In this document: in pieces, positions 9,147 to 18,552 of the stretch | How the letters are laid out: each line of letters opens with the position of its first letter | Numbering within the stretch: position 1 is the stretch's first letter | Assembly: GCA_963728295.1 (NCBI GenBank) | Contig: CAVSKB010000019.1 | Coordinates: 248,001 to 312,000 of the forward strand | Source of the DNA: DATJKD01 sp963728295 | GTDB taxonomy: Bacteria > Pseudomonadota > Gammaproteobacteria > Steroidobacterales > Steroidobacteraceae | Length of the DNA: 64,000 bases | Direction: 5' to 3' | Made by a program: the position numbers and the translations under genes | The notes under the pieces: model-generated | Told to the model about the DNA's origin: nothing | What the model saw: the letters and a program-made list of their open reading frames with translations, nothing else | Database searches by the model: none

Positions 9147-11108
9147 ATGATCAGATACGAGACACTGCCAGAGATGCTCGAGCACCGCAGCCGCGGAGAC
9201 GGCGCGATCGGTTATCTTGAAGGCGAAGGGACGGAGAAGACGCTTCGTTTTGCGGAGCTGCGTCGCCGCGCACTCGGCATCCTGCATCATCTGCAGCGTG
9301 CCGGCGCGCAGCCGGGCGACCGGCTGATCGTCCACGTCCCGACCAATGAGCAGTTTCTCGATGCGTACTGGGCCTGCCTGCACGGCGGCATCATTCCGGT
9401 GCCCGTGGCCATCGGCATCAGCGACGAGCACAAGCACAAGCTGCTCAGGATCGCACGCCAGCTGGGCGACCCTCTGCTCTACACGACGCGGAAGGTCCGC
9501 GAGCGGCTGGCCGCATTCGCCGCCGGCATCGGTGAGTCAACGGTGTGGTCCTCGCTCGAGCGACGCACGTTCCTGATCGACGAGCTCGACGACGTGTCGC
9601 GGGAAGGCGCACCGGCGCGCGTGCGCCCGGAGGACATCGCCTTCATACAGTTCTCGTCGGGCTCCACCAGCGATCCCAAGGGAGTGGTACTGACCCACGC
9701 CAACCTCCTCGCGAACAGCGACGGCGCGATGCTGGCCGCGGCCTTCAGCGAAACCGACACCTCGCTCGGCTGGATGCCGCTCACCCACGACATGGGCCTG
9801 ATCGGCTTTCACCTGTTCATGATGTACGCGGGGGTGCGCCAGTACCTGATGCCGACCGACCTGTTCGTACGGCGCGCCTTGCTGTGGATGAAGTTCGCAT
9901 CGGACAAGCGGGTGACCGTGACCTGCTCGCCGAACTTCGGCTACCGGCATTTCCTGCGGGCGCTCGGCGAAAAGACGCTCGACGGCGTCGACCTCAGCCG
10001 CGTGCGGATCATCTTCAACGGCGCCGAGCCGATCTCGGTCGAGCTCGCCGAGGAGTTCCTCGCGCGGCTGGCGCCGAACGGTCTGCGTCGCACGGCGATG
10101 TTGCCGGTCTACGGCCTCGCAGAGGCATCGCTCGCGGTCACCATTCCGGAGCCCGGATCCGAGTTTCGCTCCCTCACGGTTGATCGACGATCGCTGGGGC
10201 CCGGCCAGTCCTTTGCGCCCGCCGCTCCTCAGGACCGCGATGCGCTCAGGCTGATGTGCGTCGGCCGCCCGATCCCGCATACGAGCGTCAGGCTGGTGGA
10301 CGATGCGGGCGCCGAGGTGTCACCCGGCGTGATCGGGCATCTCCTGATCAAGGGCGAAAACGTCACCAGCGGCTACTACCGCAATCCCGAGGCCACCGCC
10401 GCCGCGGTCGGTGCGGACGGCTGGGTGCGGACCGGCGACCTCGCGCTGATGCACGAGGGCGAGTACTACATCACCGGCCGCTCCAAGGAGATCATCTTCG
10501 TCAACGGCCAGAATTACTACCCGCACGATCTGGAAGCAGTGCTGCAGAAGGAGCCGGGACTCGAACTGGGCAAGGTCGTTGCCGCGGCCGTGCGCCACCC
10601 CGGCGCATCGACCGACGAGCTGGTGCTGTTCATCCTCCATCGCGGCGGCATGACCGAGTTCCTGCCGCTCGCGACGCGCGCCGCGCACCTGGTCAACGAG
10701 CATGCCGGTGTCGAGGTGGCACGCGTCGTCCCGATACGGCGCGTGCCCAAGACGACCAGCGGAAAGCTGCAGCGCACGGCGCTGGCCGAGTCCTACATCG
10801 AGGGCGAATTCGCGCCCGAGATCGCGGAGTTCGACCTCGCCTGGGCAGAGGCGCACGGCCACGGCCGCGCCGCCGCCGGACGCATCGAGCAGGCGCTCAA
10901 GGCGATCGTGGACGACACGCTGCCCGGCAAGGCCGTCGATGTGGACGACAACCTGTTCGACGTCGGCGCAAGCTCGCTCGCGTTGATACAGATCCACGAG
11001 CGGATCGAGGACACCTGGCCGGGGCAGGTCGACCTCACTGAGCTGTTCGACTTTCCGACGATCTCGCAGCTCGCGAAGCACATCGAGACCAAGCTCGCGG
11101 CAGCCTAG
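9147..11108 (+). CDS. Fatty acyl-AMP ligase fused to an acyl carrier domain (FAAL-ACP)
   Basis: 653 residues. The adenylation domain (about 1-560) has the P-loop-like SSGSTSDPKGVVLTHANLL, the FAAL-type GWMPLTHDMGLIGFHLFMMY and SPNFGYRHFL, the A5-type YGLAEASLAV, the hinge aspartate segment WVRTGDLALM, and a C-terminal catalytic Lys in TTSGKLQRTAL. A carrier domain (about 575-650) contains DVGASSLALIQI, with Ser610 as phosphopantetheine site. FAALs activate fatty acids as acyl-adenylates and load them on a carrier instead of CoA. The PPTase needed to charge it is divergent and adjacent. No PKS or NRPS modules follow, so the acyl-ACP presumably feeds an acyltransferase such as the nearby LPLAT or LpxL homologue. 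The stop is followed directly by a palindromic repeat. Confidence 0.88.
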   Translation: MIRYETLPEMLEHRSRGDGAIGYLEGEGTEKTLRFAELRRRALGILHHLQRAGAQPGDRLIVHVPTNEQFLDAYWACLHGGIIPVPVAIGISDEHKHKLLRIARQLGDPLLYTTRKVRERLAAFAAGIGESTVWSSLERRTFLIDELDDVSREGAPARVRPEDIAFIQFSSGSTSDPKGVVLTHANLLANSDGAMLAAAFSETDTSLGWMPLTHDMGLIGFHLFMMYAGVRQYLMPTDLFVRRALLWMKFASDKRVTVTCSPNFGYRHFLRALGEKTLDGVDLSRVRIIFNGAEPISVELAEEFLARLAPNGLRRTAMLPVYGLAEASLAVTIPEPGSEFRSLTVDRRSLGPGQSFAPAAPQDRDALRLMCVGRPIPHTSVRLVDDAGAEVSPGVIGHLLIKGENVTSGYYRNPEATAAAVGADGWVRTGDLALMHEGEYYITGRSKEIIFVNGQNYYPHDLEAVLQKEPGLELGKVVAAAVRHPGASTDELVLFILHRGGMTEFLPLATRAAHLVNEHAGVEVARVVPIRRVPKTTSGKLQRTALAESYIEGEFAPEIAEFDLAWAEAHGHGRAAAGRIEQALKAIVDDTLPGKAVDVDDNLFDVGASSLALIQIHERIEDTWPGQVDLTELFDFPTISQLAKHIETKLAAA

Positions 11109-11149
11109 GTACTCAGGACATCAGCTCGCCGGCGCCTTGGCCGCAGTGG

Positions 11150-11660
11150 CTGCTCGCCCGGCGCTCGGCCGGTGGTTCGCTCGCCGACGCTCGGCCCGGG
11201 TGTCCCGTGGGCCGGTCACCACGATCGACGGACGTTACAGGGCTCCCGAGGGTGCCCCGCACATCTTTGTCGGAGCACACCGTATCGCTGGCGGTATCGC
11301 GGAATCGTTGCGGAGTCATGACTTCGGAGTGCCCGCGACGTCTACCGGCGGGAGCTCAGGCGTGCTTGCGGCCCACGAGACACCCGGTCCAAACGCCGGC
11401 TCGCCGAGGCCACGGTGGGGTCGCGAGCCGGCGCGTGGACGCGGTGGTATCCCAGCCGCGAAGCACGCCTCCGTCCCTGCAGTTGGACGTTGCGGGCACT
11501 CCTGGCGAAGGGCTGCCTCGACGATTCCGCGATACCGCCAGCGACCCGGCGCTCGCCGACAGCACGTGCGGGGCACCCTCTTGCGCTCTGCACGATCCTG
11601 AATCGTGGTACGCGGCTGGGGATACACCGCGGCCGCGTGCCGGCGAGCAGTAGCTACCGC
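11150..11660. repeat. Large imperfect palindrome, copy A
   Basis: The 590-bp gap between two convergent stops holds no credible gene but a long inverted repeat centred near 11414. Perfectly paired blocks include 11285-11308 with 11521-11544 (24 bp), 11249-11262 with 11566-11579 (14 bp), 11358-11367 with 11461-11470, and 11394-11404 with 11423-11433 around an 18-nt loop. Pairing is collinear with few indels, so a hairpin with arms of about 165 nt is possible, and weaker pairing extends outwards. The ends carry degenerate units of the CTCGCCGACGCTCGGCC type. A second copy lies at 25830-26380; 11370-11476 is identical in the two. Open frames crossing it are spurious. It could act as a bidirectional terminator or be a non-autonomous mobile repeat. 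Confidence 0.9.
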
Positions 11661-11697
11661 GGCGGGACGTGCGGTGAGCAGCTACCGCACTTGACAG

Positions 11698-12546
11698 CTA
11701 GGCGGCGCCCGAAGTCGCTGCAACCTCGGGTGGCGGGAGTTTCCAGCGGCGATGCAACCACCACCACCCGGGCGGGTCAGCGTGTATCGCACGCTCGAGC
11801 TCGCGCACGTAGCGCTCGGTGACCACTCCCACCGGCAGTCGCTCCTCCGGCTGATTGAGCGGAATGAACTCAAGCTCGTAGCGGCCCCGCGCCAGGCGGC
11901 GCAGGTCCGCGAACATTACCTGTGACCGGAGCGCGCGACCGAGGATTTCGGGACCCATGTAGAACGCCGTCTGCTGACTGAGAAAGGCGGTCCAGTGGCG
12001 GTCCGGGCTCGAGCGCGGCACCTGGTCGGCGACGATGCCGATCCCGGCGGCGCCACGGAACTGCGCGAGCTGCGCCAGCACGGATTTCGCCGGGACCAGG
12101 CGCGCTCCGAACCGCGATCGCATGCGATGGAACCAGCGCTCGGCCCGTGCGCCGCGCATCGGCTTGTAGAGCGCGAGCAACCGGTCGCCGAGCTCGAGCG
12201 ACACCCTGAGCTGCGCCCACTCGAAGTTGCCGAGGTGTGACCCCGCGAGGATCAGCGGCCGCGGCGGGGCGGCGGATGCGAGCACTTCAGGGTTAGCGAG
12301 CGTGACGCGCTCCCGGAGTTCGGCCGCCTCGAGGCGGGGTGCGAGCAGCACCTCGGCGGCGAGCTCGGATTGGCGGCGCAGAAACTCCCGTCGCAGTTTC
12401 CGGCGGGCCGCCGGGGCGAGCTCGGGAAACGAGCGCGCCAGGTTGTCGCGTATGACTGTGCGCCGCAGTCCGAGCAGCGAGAACAGGATGAAGAAGACGC
12501 CGCGCGACAGCGCATAGGTCACGTCAAACGCCACGCCGTCGTCCAT
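11698..12546 (-). CDS. LpxL/HtrB-family lipid A lauroyl-type acyltransferase
   Basis: 282 residues with an N-terminal hydrophobic segment (GVFFILFSLLGL). The catalytic HX4E motif is seen in GSHLGNFEWAQL, and other family blocks are present (LYKPMRGARAERWFHRMR, IVADQVPRSSPD). The C-terminal PGWWWLHRRWKLPP is the hallmark HRRWK-type ending of LpxL/LpxM. These inner-membrane enzymes transfer an acyl chain from acyl-ACP to lipid A precursors. It converges on the FAAL-ACP gene across palindrome A. Which acyl position it serves is unknown. Given the FAAL neighbour it could be a second acyltransferase using a special acyl-ACP, or a plain housekeeping LpxL. Confidence 0.85.
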   Translation of the reverse strand: MDDGVAFDVTYALSRGVFFILFSLLGLRRTVIRDNLARSFPELAPAARRKLRREFLRRQSELAAEVLLAPRLEAAELRERVTLANPEVLASAAPPRPLILAGSHLGNFEWAQLRVSLELGDRLLALYKPMRGARAERWFHRMRSRFGARLVPAKSVLAQLAQFRGAAGIGIVADQVPRSSPDRHWTAFLSQQTAFYMGPEILGRALRSQVMFADLRRLARGRYELEFIPLNQPEERLPVGVVTERYVRELERAIHADPPGWWWLHRRWKLPPPEVAATSGAA

Positions 12547-12585
12547 TCCTGCCCTTCCTGGCTGAAGGGTAACCCGGAAAGGAGG

Positions 12586-13116
12586 CTACGAGCAGGTTCC
12601 CGCGGTCGTGATGCTCACGTAGGCGGAACCGGTGCCGCTGATCGTGACGACGCGTTCCTCGCTGCCGACAGGAGCCAATCGGCATACGGTTATGGTGGCG
12701 TTCGTGGTACCAACGACCGTGGGTAGAAAGGACAGCCCGCCGGCTGGGCCGCCAGTGATGCTGAATTCGGTCGGCAAGGCCTGCTGTCGTTGCAGCACGG
12801 TCGCGCCGTTCAGAAGGATCCAACCCTGCTGCCAGCCCCCGGTCGCGGCGCAACTGGTCCCGTTGGCAGACTTGCACAGCGTGATTGTGCTGTTGCGCTT
12901 GATGGCCTCACTGCGGGCTATCTGGGCGCTGGCCACCAGGCTGTTCGCAAATCCGTTCAGCCTGGCGGACAACGTGGCGTCGTTGAAATTTGGCACGGCC
13001 AATGCCACCAGGATCGCGAGCACGGCGACCGCGGTTATCAGCTCGACGAGCGTGAAGCCGCGGGAGCGGTACCTCACGCCCTGCCTCGAACTGCTGCCGT
13101 ATCGGCTCCTGCCCAT
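12586..13116 (-). CDS. fimT: GspH/FimT-family minor pseudopilin (operon 1)
   Basis: 176-residue type IV minor pilin. The prepilin peptidase site and hydrophobic helix are clear: SRG^FTLVELITAVAVLAIL with Glu5 after cleavage. The rest matches the GspH/FimT domain (ARSEAIKRNSTITLC, then a GWQQGWI turn). Paired cysteines (around KSAN-Gly-Thr-Ser-Cys and the C-terminal Cys-Ser) suggest disulfides. It is the last gene of a six-gene operon, 15 bp after pilY1. FimT/FimU-type minor pilins prime pilus assembly with PilV, PilW, PilX and PilY1, and FimT proteins in some species bind DNA during natural transformation. Which subtype this is cannot be settled here. Confidence 0.88.
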   Translation of the reverse strand: MGRSRYGSSSRQGVRYRSRGFTLVELITAVAVLAILVALAVPNFNDATLSARLNGFANSLVASAQIARSEAIKRNSTITLCKSANGTSCAATGGWQQGWILLNGATVLQRQQALPTEFSITGGPAGGLSFLPTVVGTTNATITVCRLAPVGSEERVVTISGTGSAYVSITTAGTCS

Positions 13117-13131
13117 CGTCGGTGCCCGCGA

Positions 13132-16100
13132 TTACTTGTGGATGTACCAGTATGTCACTGCCTTCGGTTGCTCCGCGAGGGCGGACGGAACGGGCTCCAG
13201 ACCTTCGAGGGGCGAATTGGGGTCGGCACCGATGATGAAGGGCATCGTCACGCCGTTGTCGAGCGTCACCATGCCGGCCACGGGCGACGGGGGCAAGCCA
13301 CCGCCGACCAGGATCTCGCCGCGATTGGTCGCGCCGTCCCTCGGAGCAGCGTTCGTGTAGTTGATGTTGTAGACCCGCGCCGTGCCGAGGCCCGACGTGC
13401 ACCCCCCGACCGCAGGCACGACGGGCACGTGCGTGCTGAACGTCGTCGTGCCGAACACGGTGATGGACGAGGTTACAACCTGCTCGTGGGCGTTGAGTTG
13501 CAGTTTCCAGCCCTTGGGATGCGCCAGCAGGTCATTGGGATCCGGATCACCGGCACCGATAGACAGCAGCGAATTGAGGCAGATGATGCCGGTGGCGCAG
13601 TGGCCGTTGCCGCCGCTCGCGGCCGGGCCCTCACCCGACAGCCAGTTGGCGTCCGTCGGCTGGTCCGTGACCTTGAAGAAGTAATTGGTCACGCCGTATG
13701 CATCGTCGAAGCCCGTCAGCGGCTTTTCCCGGTCGCCCGAGCCGGCCAGGATCACGTAGCTGCCGTCGAGGTGCTGGACGACGTCCACGCCAAACATGAA
13801 CTTCCGGTTGGTGCAGGTGGTGGTCGACTCGTCGGCGCAACCGAGCGAGGCGATCTTGGTCATCGTCCAGTTTTGCGAACCAGGTGTCGGGTCCGTATTC
13901 TCGAATGGCGTGTTGGCATCCGCGCCCGAGATGCGATAGATGTTGCCGCCTACATCGGCCGCATAGGCCCACTTGGCTAAGCCGGTCGCGTCATCCGTGA
14001 TGACGGCGACTTCGGCCACCACTGCGCGATCAGTGGTGAAGGATTCGAGCTTGGCGCCCGTGTTGGCGTCGAGCAGGTAGATCCGATTGCCCGTGGGAGT
14101 GAGATCCGTGCTGCACGTGTTCGGATCGTCGTCTTCGCAGGTGTCGTATCCGCCGCCTATGAACAGCATCGGGGCAGTGCCGCTGGAGTAGCCGGCCGTC
14201 TTCAGGACCCTGGGTGTGCTCCAGGTCTGGCCGATCTCATCGAAGCCAGTCGTGCAACCCGTGTTGTTGCCCATGTTGGGGCAGCCTATCCGCCACTTGA
14301 GGGTCGGGCTCGACGGGTTGGTGTGGATCGTCGAGACATCGAAAGAATAGATCGTCCGTCCGCCCCGACGCATCAACGCGTACAACCACAGGTTGCTTCC
14401 GCTCTTGTAGGAGGTAAGCGGTCCGTCGATGCCGTACGGCTTCGGCAGGGGTGCCGGCGAGACGAACGTGTTTCCAAAGTAATTGATCGGAGTGGTATTC
14501 ACGCGCAACCGCTTGATGTCGTCAAAGAACTCGGGCGCCATGAACGCCCACATCTCGTCGCCGGCGGCCACGCTGCCGATCGGCTGCGCGGTCGGTTCGC
14601 CGCGGTTGCCGTTGATCGCGCGCAGCACGCCATCGTTGCCGCCGTAGAACACCACGACCTCGGGTGAGGCGTCCGTGCCCATGTTGATGGCCATCGGGCG
14701 CGAGTGCACGACGTCGCCGTGGGCCGACGGCCGGCGCTCGGCCGGGCTGGTCGTCGCCGTCACACCGTTGACCTGTTCATCGTCGACGTCGAGCGTCCTG
14801 GCCCAGCTGATGAGCTGATCGCGCTCCGCCGTACTCGCCGCACCCAGGTCGGTCTGCGAAACGTTCGTACTGTTGAAATCGACCAGCGACGCGCAGGATG
14901 CGAGCGCACATGTCTTGAACGGCGTGCGCGCGGTCGTCGGCGCACGCAGTTTGTAGGCCTGCGCGCCTTTCTCGACGATGTTGCCGTCCGGGTAGTTCGA
15001 GTTCCTTGAGCCAGCGACGGCGAGACATGCGCCTGCCGGCCTCCAGGCCCAGTAGGTGTCGACCGTGGTTGGCGTCCAGAAGCTGCGCGCGCACTCGGTG
15101 ATGAACCCCGTGGAGTTGTTGACCGCGCTCACGGAATTGGCATCCTGGGTCTGGAGCCGCCCGGCTCCGAGTCCGAGCTTGTACTGCTTGAGATTGCCCA
15201 CCCAGCGAGGCATTCCATCACGATCCGGGCGGAACATGGCGATATAGATCTGGTTGAGGTATGTCCCCGAGGCATTGACGCTGACCGGCAAGCTGACCGA
15301 GGAGAACACGGTGTTGACCGCCTGTATCTCGGAGAAAATGGTTTTCAATGCGTCGGCGATCTGATTGCCGGCGGCGGCGGAGTTGACGTCGAAGTACTTG
15401 CCCCTGCTGACATTCGCAATGCTCTTGAGCAGCGCCGTCCATCCCGGCCCCTGACCGGTCGTCACCTTGTTGACGTCGACCGTGTAGGTGGTGATGCCGT
15501 ACGGGCTGCTCTCCATGAACCGGGCCCATTCGTCCGCCATGTTGGTCATCGATCCGCTGGGCGAAATCGGGATGGCGGTGGTATCGCCGCCTTCGGCCTG
15601 CAGCCCGTTGCGCGCGGTCGTGGCGTCGGAGCTGTTGTCCTGCACCGCGCCGTTGCTGATGTAGATGATGAAGTTCTGGCCGCAGCTACCCGTGAGGACC
15701 GGGCTGTTGTACGGCTGGGTCGAAAAGCCGGACAGTGCATTGTTTGGCAGCGCGTAGATCGCCTTGGAGGCCGCGGTGCCCGAGTTGTTGCCCGTGTAGT
15801 CCGTCTTGACCTTGTTGTTTCCCGAGCGGGGGTTCTTACCCGCAAAATAGTAATAGGCCTCCATCATCGTCAGGCCGGCCTTGCCACCGTTCGACTTGTC
15901 ACTGTTGACGTTGAGGCTGTTGAGCAGGTTCATGTACAGGGTCTTGTTGGCGGCGGTGAAATCCCGCACCGCGGCGCGCACGTATCCGCCATCGACATTG
16001 CTGTTGGGGTTGCCGGTTTCCGTGAACAGCATCAGGCCGACCCGGAACTGGGCCGTGCCGTCGGTATTCACGGGCAGGCCGTTGACCGTGTCCACGAGCG

Positions 16101-16326
16101 CCGCAATTTCCTGGGTAAACGGCGTACTCCAGTTCGCCGTGTTGTCGAGAAGGATGAGCACGTTCGGCGTGCCGTTATTGGCAGGAGGCGGCTGAACGAA
16201 CAGGTCGATGTCTTCCGCCGCGGCGGGTGGCTGGAACAGCGCCGCGCCGACCGCTGCCAGGCTTGTTGCCAGGCCTGTTGCCAGGCGGCGTTTGATCGTG
16301 CTGATCGAGCTTGTATTTCGCTTCAT
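13132..16326 (-). CDS. pilY1: PilY1-type pilus tip adhesin with vWA domain
   Basis: About 1064 residues, secreted by an N-terminal signal peptide ending near AAAEDID. The N-terminal half is a von Willebrand A-like domain (VLILLDNTANWS is the metal-binding loop, varied from DxSxS). The C-terminal third is the PilY1 beta-propeller (GDVVHSRPMAINMG, FYGGNDGVLRAINGNRG, WAYAADVGGNIYRI, FIGGGYDTCEDDDPNTC with acidic calcium-type residues). PilY1 sits at the pilus tip with the minor pilins and mediates adhesion and surface sensing. ATG at 16326 is chosen because it overlaps the pilX stop as ATGA, like the other junctions here; ATG 16332 is an alternative. No frame break is seen over 3.2 kb. Confidence 0.93.
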   Translation of the reverse strand: MKRNTSSISTIKRRLATGLATSLAAVGAALFQPPAAAEDIDLFVQPPPANNGTPNVLILLDNTANWSTPFTQEIAALVDTVNGLPVNTDGTAQFRVGLMLFTETGNPNSNVDGGYVRAAVRDFTAANKTLYMNLLNSLNVNSDKSNGGKAGLTMMEAYYYFAGKNPRSGNNKVKTDYTGNNSGTAASKAIYALPNNALSGFSTQPYNSPVLTGSCGQNFIIYISNGAVQDNSSDATTARNGLQAEGGDTTAIPISPSGSMTNMADEWARFMESSPYGITTYTVDVNKVTTGQGPGWTALLKSIANVSRGKYFDVNSAAAGNQIADALKTIFSEIQAVNTVFSSVSLPVSVNASGTYLNQIYIAMFRPDRDGMPRWVGNLKQYKLGLGAGRLQTQDANSVSAVNNSTGFITECARSFWTPTTVDTYWAWRPAGACLAVAGSRNSNYPDGNIVEKGAQAYKLRAPTTARTPFKTCALASCASLVDFNSTNVSQTDLGAASTAERDQLISWARTLDVDDEQVNGVTATTSPAERRPSAHGDVVHSRPMAINMGTDASPEVVVFYGGNDGVLRAINGNRGEPTAQPIGSVAAGDEMWAFMAPEFFDDIKRLRVNTTPINYFGNTFVSPAPLPKPYGIDGPLTSYKSGSNLWLYALMRRGGRTIYSFDVSTIHTNPSSPTLKWRIGCPNMGNNTGCTTGFDEIGQTWSTPRVLKTAGYSSGTAPMLFIGGGYDTCEDDDPNTCSTDLTPTGNRIYLLDANTGAKLESFTTDRAVVAEVAVITDDATGLAKWAYAADVGGNIYRISGADANTPFENTDPTPGSQNWTMTKIASLGCADESTTTCTNRKFMFGVDVVQHLDGSYVILAGSGDREKPLTGFDDAYGVTNYFFKVTDQPTDANWLSGEGPAASGGNGHCATGIICLNSLLSIGAGDPDPNDLLAHPKGWKLQLNAHEQVVTSSITVFGTTTFSTHVPVVPAVGGCTSGLGTARVYNINYTNAAPRDGATNRGEILVGGGLPPSPVAGMVTLDNGVTMPFIIGADPNSPLEGLEPVPSALAEQPKAVTYWYIHK

Positions 16327-16821
16327 GTGCATACCGCGTCCTTTTGCGCTTCGCTCAGCAGCACGCGCACACCCGTGCGCACGTCCACTGCAGCTTCGCC
16401 TGCGTTATCTCCCGTAACTGTGGCCTGGAGCTCCCAGACCGTGTTCCACGACGACGTAGACCCCATCTCCGGCGGCAGCCCCTCGCTGCTCGGCAGCGTG
16501 GTCTCGGCGATCGTCGCGCGAATGCATTGGGGCTCGGCGATGTCGACGTCGTAGTCCGACGTGCCGTCGTTGTCGAGGTCGACCTGGATCGTCTCGACCG
16601 CGGCCGGCGGGTCGAGCGCGAACGGGGAACTCACGACCTGGTCGATCGCCTTGTTCGCCGCGGCGACCGCTTCGTCGCGGAACTGCATGTTGGTGACGGT
16701 CCTGAAATTGGCGCCGCCGATCGCCAAGCGCCGCCATGATCATGAGCGTGATGAGCGTGAGCATGATCAGGCTGACGACCAGCGTGGCACCGGTTTCGTA
16801 TGGACGCTGCATGCGATTCAT
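16323..16821 (-). CDS. pilX: PilX minor pilin (operon 1, frame break near 16730)
   Basis: About 166 residues. The N-terminus METGATLVVSLIMLTLITLM-type helix is typical of PilX (a GA^TLVVSLIML prepilin site lacking the usual Glu5). The frame then shifts near 16730: MAAL continues as AIGGANFRTVTNMQFRDEAV one base over, the standard PilX continuation, and runs to the stop at 16323. One surplus G explains the break. The C-terminal domain is acidic. PilX joins PilV, PilW and PilY1 in the tip priming complex. Its start overlaps the pilW stop by 4 bp (ATGA), as does its stop with the pilY1 start. Confidence 0.82.
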
Positions 16822-17990
16822 GGCGTCACCCTGTGGCCCGCGACGTTCGTCAGGCGCACGGTTGTGGTGAAGACGTGCCGTTTGAAGTTGTCATTGAAAG
16901 GTCCCACGTCGCCGGCGCTGCCGAGCGTGTAGGTCTTGCTGTCCGTGTAGTTCGGCGACGCCTCGCGGCTGCGCGCCAGCACGTAGATCCTGGCCGACGT
17001 CACGTTCATCAGCTCGTCGACCGTGCAGTCCGGCGAACAACGGACGAAATCACCGTCGGGCACGCCATCACCACGGTTGGTGGGCGTGGTCCGGTCATCC
17101 GGGTCCGCCCAGTTGACCGCAGCCGCGTAGTTGACGGCGGCACCCGTCTTGCTCACGTCGTCGACGCCGAGCTCGATCCGGAAAGCCTCGATGCCCTCGA
17201 CCAGCGCCACCGGCGGCTGATGCGCCAGGGTCCCGCCGACAAAATCGAACTGAGACCGGACCAGGGTGGGAATCCCATCGCCCGCAGTCACGGCGTAATC
17301 GCGGATGTAGTAGATGTTGGAGACGAATTTCCGCTTCTCGGCCACCGTAGCGCAGTTCAACCTGGTCGCGGTGTATCCGGCCGTATCGAAGACGTAGGGT
17401 GTCGCGTCGGTTGTGCAATAGCTGGCCTGCATGTAGAGGTTGCCCGCCACATCGGCCTCGCAATTGGCTTCGCCGGGCAGACACTGCTCGGTATGGCGCA
17501 CGACCAGCAGGTCCGTACCCGCCTGGTAGTCGTCGATGATGCCGTCGGTCACGCAGGTGTCGAGATCCACAGCCGTGGGGTCGTCGTAGGCCTGCAGCGG
17601 GATGCCGACCAGGTTCGTCTTGTAGGCGTCGTCCCAGTCCGCGGGGTCGTATGCAAGGCAGGGATCGGGAACCGCGGTCGGGACATCGGTGGGAACGTCG
17701 TTGTCGGTCTGGTCGTCGAACATCGGGACGAACCCGCTCCAGTAACCCGCGTGGACGAGATCGTCCTCCAGCACCTTGATCGCGAAACGACCGCTCTCGA
17801 TCATGCTGTTGGCCCTGGCCAGCTCGCGGTTGTTGCCACTGGTGTTGACGAAGAGCGTCACCAGCGCCCCGATGATCACCAGGCCGATCAGCATGGAGAC
17901 CATCAGCTCGACCAGGCCGAAGCCGGCCTGGCGCCGCATCATGCAGGGGAACCGGGGGGTCCCTCGCAAATTCTGGTGACTGTGGGTCAT
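16818..17990 (-). CDS. pilW: PilW minor pilin (operon 1)
   Basis: 390 residues. The prepilin site RRQAG^FGLVELMVSMLIGL precedes a hydrophobic helix. The remainder matches PilW: MIESGRFAIKVLEDDLVHAGYW and a large beta-rich domain with several Cys. The start at 17990 overlaps the pilV stop by 4 bp; a nearer Met (about 17942) gives the more usual short leader, so the first 16 codons are uncertain. It is a minor pilin of the tip complex. Compared with operon 2's PilW it shares the helix and the early GYW/YWG block but the globular parts differ, so the two are diverged paralogues. Confidence 0.9.
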   Translation of the reverse strand: MTHSHQNLRGTPRFPCMMRRQAGFGLVELMVSMLIGLVIIGALVTLFVNTSGNNRELARANSMIESGRFAIKVLEDDLVHAGYWSGFVPMFDDQTDNDVPTDVPTAVPDPCLAYDPADWDDAYKTNLVGIPLQAYDDPTAVDLDTCVTDGIIDDYQAGTDLLVVRHTEQCLPGEANCEADVAGNLYMQASYCTTDATPYVFDTAGYTATRLNCATVAEKRKFVSNIYYIRDYAVTAGDGIPTLVRSQFDFVGGTLAHQPPVALVEGIEAFRIELGVDDVSKTGAAVNYAAAVNWADPDDRTTPTNRGDGVPDGDFVRCSPDCTVDELMNVTSARIYVLARSREASPNYTDSKTYTLGSAGDVGPFNDNFKRHVFTTTVRLTNVAGHRVTP

Positions 17991-18550
17991 GTCAGCGTCG
18001 GGATACGAATGACCGTGGTCACGACCCGGCGGCAGAGATCATTGACGCACTGCGAGCCTGCACCGCCGTCGTAATCGTCCTCACCGCAGGTGACGCTGGC
18101 GGGCGGGGCCGAAATGGGAGCCAGACCCTGCCAGGCCACTGTCAGCAGGTACTCGTCTCCGCCCAGGGCTTCGACGCAGCCCCGACCGCCGACCATGGCG
18201 CCGACCGCGCCGCCGCCGGTATCCGTTTCGCTGGCACCCACGATCTCGTTGCACCACTCGGTGGCGTCAGCCTCCTGCCGCGTGGCCGTGGCCGTCGGAC
18301 ATGCCGCACCCGTGCCGAGCGGCGCCGCGGTGACGTAACTGGCCGCATCGTAACGATTGTTGACGACGCGGCTCGTCATGTCCTGCAGGAGGATCAACGC
18401 CTGTGCGCGCTGGTACGACTCGATCTGCAGGACGTGGAGCCGCGCCTGCAAGCCGGCCAGCGCGAGCAGGCCGATGGCGAGAATGACCATGGTGACGAGC
18501 ACTTCCACCAGGGAGGTGCCACGCTGTGATTGCGGGGCTTCGAGTTTCAT
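17987..18550 (-). CDS. pilV: PilV minor pilin (operon 1)
   Basis: 187 residues. QRG^TSLVEVLVTMVILAIGL is the prepilin cleavage site and helix, and ARLHVLQIESYQRAQALIL is the PilV continuation. The globular part contains several cysteines and Gly/Ala-rich loops. ATG at 18550 follows the pilE stop by 2 bp; a GTG nine bases upstream is also in frame but would overlap pilE. The stop overlaps pilW by 4 bp. The gene order pilE-pilV-pilW-pilX-pilY1-fimT differs from the fimU-pilV-W-X-Y1-E order of Pseudomonas: pilE is first and the GspH-type gene last. Confidence 0.9.
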   Translation of the reverse strand: MKLEAPQSQRGTSLVEVLVTMVILAIGLLALAGLQARLHVLQIESYQRAQALILLQDMTSRVVNNRYDAASYVTAAPLGTGAACPTATATRQEADATEWCNEIVGASETDTGGGAVGAMVGGRGCVEALGGDEYLLTVAWQGLAPISAPPASVTCGEDDYDGGAGSQCVNDLCRRVVTTVIRIPTLT

Positions 18551-18552
18551 GG

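Noticed and set aside
11137..11822. Several open frames of 70-150 codons on both strands within palindrome A
   Set aside because: They arise from the GC-rich inverted repeat; the same peptides appear in both arms and in copy B, with no start sites or family match.
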